A DNA stretch of 64,000 bases from Rana temporaria. Lineage: Eukaryota > Chordata > Amphibia > Anura > Ranidae. The translations under genes were made by a program, and so were the position numbers. Under the pieces are notes generated by a model, which made no database searches, had not been told where the DNA came from, and saw nothing but the letters and a program-made list of their open reading frames with translations. Below are positions 57,380 to 64,000 of this stretch, one piece after another (the stretch's first letter is position 1; the number at the start of each line of letters is the position of its first letter). Location of the stretch: NCBI RefSeq assembly GCF_905171775.1, contig NC_053489.1, positions 137,718,642 to 137,782,641 of the forward strand, read 5' to 3'.

Positions 57380-58148
57380 CCGTATTTTCTGGCGTATAGG
57401 ACGACTTTCTAACCCCTTAAAATCTTCTTAAAAATTGGGGGTCGTCTTATACGCCGGTAACCTAACCTTACCTTATCCTAAAGACATGCAGAATCGCGGC
57501 CGTATGTTTTTTAAAAAGCCGCGCCTCCTACGTCTTCTGTTCAGTGATAGGCTCAACACTCAGCTTCCCAGGAGGCACTGTGTTCAGTGTCCGCCTATCA
57601 CGGAGGCCCTCTCGTCCTGTGTTTAGTGTCCGCCTATCACGGAGGCCCTCTCGTACTCGGACGAGAGGGCCTCCGTGATAGGCGAACACTGAACACAGTG
57701 CCTCCTGGGAAGCTGACCGTTCCGCCTATCACGGAACAGAAGACGTAGGAGGCGCGGCTTTTGAAAAAACATACAGTACGGCCGCGATTCTGCATGTGGA
57801 TAAGGTAAGGGCACAGCGAGGGGGGACACGGAGCGTAGCGCGGACGGGGAGAAGAGCACAATGGAGGGGTAATGTAATGTGGCACAGTCTGGCATGTAAT
57901 AGGACACAGTCTGGCATGTAATGGGGCACAGTCTGGCATGTAATGGGGCACAGTCTGGCATGTAATGGGGCACAGTCTGGCATGTAGTGGCACAGTCTGG
58001 CATGTAATGGTGGCACTGTGAGGCAAGGCATGACTAGTAGGAAGGGGGTAGTCTTATACGGTGAGTATATCCAAAAACCAACATTTTGGATGGAAAATTA
58101 GGGGGTCGTCTTATACGCCACAGTCGTCTTATACGCCGGCAAATACGG
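57380..58148. mobile_element. TA-flanked MITE (CCGTATTTTCTGGCGTATAGG)
   Basis: The ends are CCGTATTTTCTGGCGTATAG and TTATACGCCGGCAAATACGG, with TA at 57378-57379 and 58149-58150. The interior is a foldback around gaggccctctcgtactcgga (57639) and holds six units of a 21-bp repeat (ggcacagtctggcatgtaat) at 57880-58012. No coding capacity. Confidence 0.85.
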
Positions 58149-58373
58149 TATTATACCAAGTATGTTTTAATGATCATCAATTTCATATGTAGGTTGAAAC
58201 ACAGTCATTAATTGAAACAGAAACAGCTGTGTATGTGTATTAAAACTGGGTAAGGAATATTCAAACTCTGCTGCTAAGGTTGTAGAAGACAGTTTCATGA
58301 CATAGGTCATACACCATGCCAAAACTCAACACAGCAATATCTGCAATATCTCGCACAGGCAAATATTTCTGAA

Positions 58374-59181
58374 GCCTCGTACACACGACCGAGAAACTCG
58401 ACGGGCGAAACACATTGTTTTCCTCGTCGAGTTCCTTGTTAGGCTGTCGAGGAACTCGACAAGCCAATTTTCTCCATTCCTGTCAAGGAAATAGAGAACA
58501 TGCTCTCTTTTTGGCTCGTCGAGTTTCTCGACAGTTTCCTCGACAAAAATGTACACACGATCGGTTTCCTCGGTGTCATGGACCTTGGAATGCAGAAGTG
58601 TCCCTCCCTGAAAGCTGTTACACAGTGGGGGGACTTCTTCCCTGTCTTAAAACTCCAGACGGCTCCATTGTTCTGTGTCTGGCTATTGTGTACATTGATT
58701 GGCCCCTGTGGCTTCTGTCTCAATACACATAACAGTCCCTCCATTCAAGCTATCGGACCAATCCATGGTGAACTCATTTTCAAGTCCTCGTTTGCATGGT
58801 TAGAAGGACCTGAAGGAGAACTCCATGTACTTTACAATTGACCAATAGGAAAGCGATTGTTGGGGGCGGGATGTTCCAAATTCTGTTTAAAAGTGTGTTG
58901 TGTACTTCCAATAAAGGTCTTCCTGTTTGAACTTACATACAGCCTGCCTGGTGTTTGTTCTAATGGATCCCGAACGGCACATAGCTGTAGTTCGGATCCC
59001 GGAGCCTTGGATGACCGAACCATCAGACGTTGCGATCTGCAAGCTGACTCACTAGTAGCAGATGAATGTCGGGAGAGCGGAAGCGAGCGAGCAAGGGTCT
59101 CGTTACACTCGGCAAAAAAATATCTCCCAGCAAGTTTCTTGCTGGTTTTTGCCGAGAAACTCGGTCGTGTGTACGAGGACT
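58374..59181. mobile_element. Harbinger-like MITE interrupted by a solo LTR
   Basis: The left part starts AGCCTCGTACACACGACCGA after TGA. The right part ends CGGTCGTGTGTACGAGGAC before TAA. Without the LTR and one ctcgg it matches 16362-16630 almost base for base (gcaaaaaaatatctcccagc, cagcaagtttcttgctgg). Confidence 0.85.
58574..59107 (+). mobile_element. Solo LTR, TGTCATGG...GTTACA
   Basis: It begins TGTCATGGACC and ends CTCGTTACA. The 5-bp duplication ctcgg lies at 58569-58573 and 59108-59112. An AATAAA is at 58910-58915, after a GT-rich gtgtgttgtgtact. At 534 bp with TG...CA ends and no internal region, it is a recombined solo LTR. It is not the same family as the LTR at 56311. Confidence 0.85.
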
Positions 59182-59659
59182 AAGCAGACTGGTGCTTCAA
59201 GATATGCTGTTCAAGCTCTTTTGAAGAGGCACTAAGAAAGTGCAAGTCGGCAACAAGGTGAGTATTAATAAATTCATTCCAAAATGGAGCCAACTGACAT
59301 GTTTCAGCCCACCATAAATAAAGATAGATTTTTTTTAATACTCACCTTCTTGCCAACTTTACATTACCTTACTCACACCTCCCTACTTTTGTATGCAGGT
59401 TGGAGACCGCTTGTTAGGCACAGTGAGTGAAGAGTGCTCTAGCCCATTTTATACCTGCAATTGGGTTGTAATGCCAGCACATTGTGCTTACTTCAACATC
59501 TGAAGATGTCCAGCAGTGCCATTAGCACAAAACTAGAATAATCCAGTGGGACCTATCTACTTTCTAGGGAAGTCTGGCCAGAAGTGGTCTTCATGGAAGA
59601 AATGCGGTCAAAAAGCCATACCTCTGATGTGGAAACAAGGCTAAGTGACTCAACTATGT

Positions 59660-60270
59660 ACAAAAACATGGGAACTTGGGTGCAGAAAAATGGCAGCAGG
59701 TGCTCTGGAACGATGAGTCAAAATGTGAAATATTTGGCTGTAGCAAGAGGCAGTTTGTTCACCAAAGGGCTGAATAACGGTACAATAAAGAATGTCTGCA
59801 GGCAATGAGGCATGGTTTGCAAGTTTGGGGCTGCATTTCTGTAAATGGTGTTGGAGATTTGGTCAGGATCAGTGGAGTCCTTAATGCTGAGAAATATGAA
59901 CAGATACTTATCCATCATGCCATACCATCAGGGAGGTATGTTACTGGGTGCAAATTTATTCTGCAGAAGGACAATGACCCCAAACATACAGACAAGGTCA
60001 TTAGGAACTATCTGCATCATAAAGAACAAGGTGTCCTGAAAGTGATGTTTTGGACCTAAAAGAGTCCTGATTAACACATCATCGAGTTTGTCTGGAAATA
60101 CATGAAGAGACAGATGAATATGAGGTGGGCTACATCCAGAGAAGATCTGTGGTTAGATCTGCAAGATCTTTGGAACAACCTACCTGCTGAGTTCCTTCAA
60201 AAACAGTGTGACTAGAAAAATTCTACCTAGAAAAATGTATGCTGCTTTGAAGGCAAAGGGTGGTCACACC
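59660..60270 (+). pseudogene. Tc1 transposase remains
   Basis: Near 59680 the frame reads WQQVLWNDESKCEIFG. From 59805, MRHGLQVWGCISVNGVGDLV leads to LQKDNDPKHTDKVIRNYLHH, and after stops HIIEFVWKYMKRQ near 60078. These are the three acidic positions of the Tc1 DDE catalytic site (NDES, DNDPKH, IIEF). Stops at several positions, for example after VMFWT, show the gene is dead. The DNA-binding half is not recognisable, perhaps lost when other elements inserted. Confidence 0.8.
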
Positions 60271-60499
60271 AAATATTGATTTGATTTGGATTAATTTTCT
60301 GTTCATTTACTTTCAATTTTGTTAATTGATAAAAAGAAAAAAAAAAGATTAACACTTCTATTTTCAAAAGCATTTTTAATTTACAGTATTTTTCGCACCT
60401 GCTTAAAACATTTGCACAGTAGTGTACATCTGAACCCCATCAAAATGTCCTAAAAATAAATTTGACCATGTTTAATGCTAGTAGGCAAGTTATTATCAA

Positions 60500-60960
60500 A
60501 CAAGAATTCAGCAGGGAGAGGGTCTATTAAAATCTATTATATCACAAAAAATAGCCTGAAAATGTGTACAGTTAATCCAGTGAATGTAATCTGCTTTAGT
60601 AGGCCACCATTTCTGAAGGATAGACAAGGCAGAATTTATCAAGAAATTAAAATTAAAGTGATTTTTTTCACAGAAAATAGCCACACGTATTTTACAGTTG
60701 ATGCACAGTTTGTAGGCAGCTTTAGTAGGTTGCAATTTCAGAGGGAAATACTGATAGTCTATTATTTTACAAATAGCCAGAAATATTGTACAGTGAATGT
60801 GCTTTATGTAAGCAGCTTCAGTAGACACGCAATTTCAGAGGGAGAAATTAGGCCAGTTTTAATAAGAAATAAAAAGTAGAATCACTTTTTTTCACAAACA
60901 ATAGCAAGAAATACAGCGCAGTTGATGCTTTGTATGTTGTCAGTTATAATATCCCACACT
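60500..60960. repeat. Degenerate tandem repeat, unit about 100-130 bp
   Basis: Successive units share the order: ...tttagtagg...caatttcagaggg...ttttttcacaaa(t)atagcc...tattttacagttgatgc...gtaggcagc. Unit starts are at about 60595, 60722 and 60820, with a partial one before and worn ones to about 61135. The 134-codon frame at 60475-60879 runs through it and is not a known protein. Confidence 0.7.
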
Positions 60961-61264
60961 TTCAAAGGGCGGAAGGAAGGTTTTATCTAGATATAAAAAA
61001 TATGTGTATTATTTCAGGGACAATATCAACAAACATTCACTGGAGAGTAAGTAATCAGCTAGATTAGGCCAAAATTTAAAAGGGGAGACAAGGCAGAACA
61101 CATTGTTTCTAGGAAACAATAGCTACAAATATTATGTTGTGCCAGCGTGTGAGCATAAGCCACAAAAGGCCAAAAAAAGGAGACCCAAGAGAATTAACAT
61201 TTAAAATTTTGCAACTGAGGCCCAGATGCAGAAACATTATGTGCGATACCTTTACAGTGCCACC

Positions 61265-61735
61265 GGAATAAGACAAGGGAGGTTACAGGAGCTGGTAATA
61301 ATAGAAGCCCAGCAGAGGTTGCAGAACCTGGTAATGGTGGCAGGCCAGCACAAGTCACAGAAGCTGGTAATGATGGCAGGCCAACAGAGGTGACAGGAGC
61401 TGGTAAAGTTGGTAAGCCAGCAAAGGTGATAATGGTGGCAGGCCAGCAGAGGTGGATGGTGTTGGTAATCTTGACAGCTGCAAGCTAAGCGAGTGGGAAG
61501 AGCTGGTAATGGTGGCAGCAGAAGCCCAGGAGCTGGCAATGGAGTCAGGCCTGCAGAGGGCACAGGAGCTAGTAATGGTGGCAATACAGAAGAGACCACA
61601 TTAGCTGGTAACGTTGGCAGAGCAGCAGCGGTGGCAGGGCATGGCAATGGCAGGCTAGCAGAGGTGGCAGGAACTGGTAATGTCACCGGGCCAGTGGCAG
61701 TGGCAGAAGCTAGTAATGGTGCAAGGTACCAGGAT
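61265..61735. repeat. Minisatellite, unit about 36-45 bp (gcaggccagcagaggt...gagctggtaatggtg)
   Basis: At least ten degenerate units of GGCAGGCCAGCAGAGGTG-(A/G)CAGGAGCTGGTAATG(G/A)TG. Many unit lengths are multiples of three, so both strands have long open frames (163 codons on the minus strand, 61252-61743). The frame is low-complexity Pro/Leu/Ala and resembles no known protein. Confidence 0.85.
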
Positions 61736-61739
61736 TGGT

Positions 61740-62190
61740 TCATTTTTATAAAAGTCTCTCTTTGTCACAAGACTGCCTGCTGCACTGAATGCACTCTCAG
61801 ATCGCACACTGGCAAGCGAGAGGCATTAGCACTTCACTTCAACTGTGTCGACATCTGCCCTTGAACCCAAGTAGTCTAAAATTACATGGTTTAGATTCTG
61901 CCTGTGACTGCTGCTAGCAGCCATGCCTGTCCACTGTGATTTGAATTACAACTTAAAAGCATTGTTGGAGGTAGCCACTGCCATCACTGGTTCACCATTT
62001 AGCAATCTGAGGATCATAGGCTCATAGGCCTGAGGGGATCTTGCCACTATGTGGAAAGGCATCCAGGAGCCTCTTCCACAGCACCTGTTGTGCTTCTTCT
62101 GGCATGTTCTTCTTTACCAATGATCCAAACGAGTGGGCAAACAGGAATGGTCGCTTTTCTTTTTGGCTCAAACCTTGATGCCCATGGGCA
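61740..62190 (-). pseudogene. hAT transposase C-terminal remnant
   Basis: On the minus strand near 61835-61750, one frame reads SLASVRSESAFSAAGSLVTK RD when spaced. This is the hAT dimerisation signature (A.S.PSER.FS.AG..VTK). Upstream, QKEKRPFLFAHSFGSLVKKN and FPHSGKIPSGL lie in the frame from 62339. Stops and frame changes separate the parts. No ends were found. The minisatellite begins right after the signature, where the transposase C-terminus should be. Confidence 0.6.
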
Positions 62191-62198
62191 GTCAAGCC

Positions 62199-62520
62199 TG
62201 CCTTGCATACACACGACCGTGATAAAAAATGCTTGAGCAAAGCTCGGTGACATACACCATGTACGACGGCACTATAAGGGGGAAGTTCCATTCGAATGGC
62301 GCCACACTTTGGGCTGATTATGCTAATTTCCCATCTCATAACTTGCTTCTAAACATCACGTTTTTTTCCCCCATCGGTAAAGCGTACACATGACCATTTT
62401 TCACGACCAGAAAAACAACGTTGAGAAAAAGGCTCTGGAGCCAACACACAAACGTTTTTAACGACCAATTTAAAAAAATGCATTTTTCTCTTCCTGAAAA
62501 ACGGTCATGTGTACGCGGCA
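62199..62520. mobile_element. Harbinger-like MITE (CATACACACGACCG)
   Basis: The left end is near TGCCTTGCATACACACGACC. The right end is CGGTCATGTGTACGCGGCA before TAA (62521-62523). It contains acggcactataagggggaag, shared with 14035 and 20253. The left flank is not a clear duplication. Confidence 0.7.
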
Positions 62521-62523
62521 TAA

Positions 62524-63215
62524 GAATTGGCTTGGGAAACTAGTAGTTAAACAAGAAAGGTAAGAAATGACAATGTATTTGACGTGTGGCTTTTGAGCGA
62601 TTACCTAATTTGCCTATGCAAAATCACCAATGGCTTCATAAACCAAGAAAATTGTAATTATTAATATTATGAAATATTATTAGTAAATAAAAATGAGAAG
62701 CATTTAGTTAATAATTCAGTTCATCCTAAACTTGTCATTATAACTGTAAATTGCAACATTTACAGATACTTTAGATACTTTACAGTCTTTATTGGACATT
62801 TTATTATTTATATAAGTAGAGCCTCACAATAAATTATTTACTGGTAGGTGAACCGAGACTGGAATCATGGTGAAAAAGCATGAATCATTAGTCCTCCGAG
62901 TTATAAATGTTCAGGTGTAGATGGTCATCTATAAAATACTGGGCTGCAAGCATTGTTTATGCTCTGCTCAAAGAAATAAAGCTCTTTCCATAATTCATAG
63001 TCAAAATGATTTCTGCAGCCTAGATCTGGATATAGTATGTTGTGTAGCCATAATTATTTTGAAAGCGTACTGAAAAGTCAAGTGGTTCTTTGACCTACGC
63101 CTAATAAAATAATATTTTTAGAACTTGGACTCTTTGATATAACAGTAGTTTCTATATAAATGATTGTAGTAGTAAATGCTATGGAATACAGATTATTTTT
63201 TTTTTTTTTAACTTC
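62524..63215. other. Upstream flank, nothing recognised
   Basis: AT-rich and apparently unique. One of the longer stretches in the window with no visible transposon. Confidence 0.45.
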
Positions 63216-63219
63216 AGGC

Positions 63220-63538
63220 TAGTTCTAACCAGCTGTTGCATTACAATGCAGCAGCTGATGTGCGGTGCTGCAGTGCTGATACACCAATTTAGGCACATTG
63301 CACTGTCCACCTTTTTATTTTTTTATGTTTCATGGACTTTATTTAAATATTTTATTCATTTTAATTGCCAGTCGTGCTTTGTGAAGTGCTGGATTGCTTC
63401 ACAATGTGCTGTGCTGGAAAAGGGTGCAGCTTAGAGTGCACACTGCCAGTACACCACTACAATGCAGTGGTATGAACCAGACACACCAGAGACAAGGATG
63501 CCAAACACAATCCCACTGCGTCTGGTGTGAATGTACCC
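63220..63538. mobile_element. Repeat ending GTGTGAATGTACCC (empty-site copy)
   Basis: It matches 49922-50539 without the hAT insertion: cattacaatgcagcagctga, aatttaggcacattgcactg and ttttttatgtttcatggact-type sequence. It ends directly at a TTAA where the next element starts. Confidence 0.6.
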
Positions 63539-63542
63539 TTAA

Positions 63543-64000
63543 AGTGGTAAACCCAGTAATATGAAAACAGTTCCTCCGTTCCCCCACAGAGCCCACAGCT
63601 TATACATCTTCTTTTTACATTAAAATATTGCCACTATATACCTTTTTGGATGATCTGTATACCATGGTTACATGATAAACTGCACAGTTTCTCCAGCGCT
63701 GAGAGTTCAGAAAGGAGGAGATTTCCACTACAGCCTGTATACACGCCCACATGTGTGATGTCAATATCATGTGACCTGGCTAGCTCTGAGAAACAAGTAA
63801 ATGTTCTCTCCAGCATAAAAGACAACTGAGCATGTGCAGGTTGGCTACCCTGCCTGTGTTAGCTGGCCTTCCCCAGATGGACAGTGCAGGAGGAGGAGGA
63901 TCTATGCATACAGGATAAAACAGCCTTTTTACACAATGCAGAGGATTAACCCCTTAAGCTCCACAGTGAGTATAACAAGTATGCTATGCTGCATATAAAG
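63543..64000. mobile_element. TTAA-type repeat (AGTGGTAAACCC), cut by the window end
   Basis: TTAA at 63539-63542 is followed by AGTGGTAAACCCAG, related to the AGTAGATGTAAACCC end at 9295. The body (caagtatgctatgctgcata) is familiar from ranid dispersed repeats. The right end is outside the window. Confidence 0.55.

Larger units (their letters stand above)
57149..60424 (+). mobile_element. Tc1/mariner transposon with three later insertions
   Basis: The left end is TA then CAGTACTGTGCTGTAAAG, with caatatttggtgtgactacc at 57260. The right end has ggtggtcacaccaaatattg at 60259 and finishes GCACAGTAGTG before TA (60425-60426). The termini are therefore about 150-200-bp inverted repeats. The transposase remains are near the right end. 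A TA-type MITE (57380-58148) and a Harbinger MITE (58374-59181), itself holding a solo LTR, have expanded it to 3.3 kb. Confidence 0.8.

Noticed and set aside
60475..60879. 134-codon plus-strand frame
   Set aside because: It runs along the degenerate 100-130-bp tandem repeat, with no protein family resemblance.
61252..61743. 163-codon minus-strand Pro/Leu/Ala-rich frame
   Set aside because: It is the minisatellite read in a frame kept open by repeat units of length divisible by three.
63634..63825. 63-codon minus-strand frame near the window end
   Set aside because: It lies inside a dispersed TTAA-type repeat and has no splice context consistent with the host gene.

Overview
The window is vertebrate nuclear DNA, most likely from a frog of the family Ranidae. 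What points to this is split coding exons with GT-AG introns, the absence of bacterial-type genes, and a very dense load of short inverted-repeat DNA transposons whose ends (GTACACACGATC, GGCCTCGTACACACG, TTAACCACTTAAG, GGGCCAGATTCACA) I associate with ranid genomes. The family assignment rests on memory of such repeats and was not checked by a search.

The only host gene I can support lies on the minus strand, 54047 down to 1740. Nine short exons (53914-54047, 53186-53297, 38125-38230, 34721-34878, 33423-33522, 29402-29529, 15612-15784, 4685-4808, 1740-1814) join with matching reading phase at all eight junctions and give 369 codons of leucine-rich, all-helical protein of armadillo/HEAT type. 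The first exon looks internal, so the 5' end lies beyond the window or was missed. In the last exon the phase-consistent frame meets a TGA, so it is either the end of the gene or a damaged exon. I suspect meiosis inhibitor protein 1 (MEI1) from general resemblance, but cannot confirm it.

Nearly everything else is transposon sequence in the introns and upstream flank. Superfamilies recognised from ends and target duplications are: hAT (8-bp duplications; 2379-4243, 2747-4002, 16934-20099, 49999-50301); TTAA-flanked piggyBac-like elements (18522, 26993, 27436, 32220, 36136, 42711, 43432, 43894 and others); PIF/Harbinger-like MITEs with 3-bp duplications (8840, 12720, 16362, 16917, 20648, 33645, 46000, 49515, 54353, 58374); TA-flanked elements, including a Tc1 at 57149-60424 and MITEs at 51098 and 57380; L1-type LINE 3' ends (30166-31181, 41286-42160); a Penelope-like remnant (10366-11855); and two solo LTRs with 5-bp duplications (56311-57026, 58574-59107). 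Simple repeats occur at 8635, 42447, 48080, 51190, 53646, 60500 and 61265.

Three organisational themes stand out. Elements are nested up to three deep with intact target duplications, so insertion order can be read. Unrelated elements repeatedly abut and share a single target copy. Two kilobase-scale foldback elements with different outer ends share a core that carries a TATA box in its loop and AATAAA plus GT-rich tracts in its arms. A separate perfect 42-bp hairpin lies at 32040-32126.
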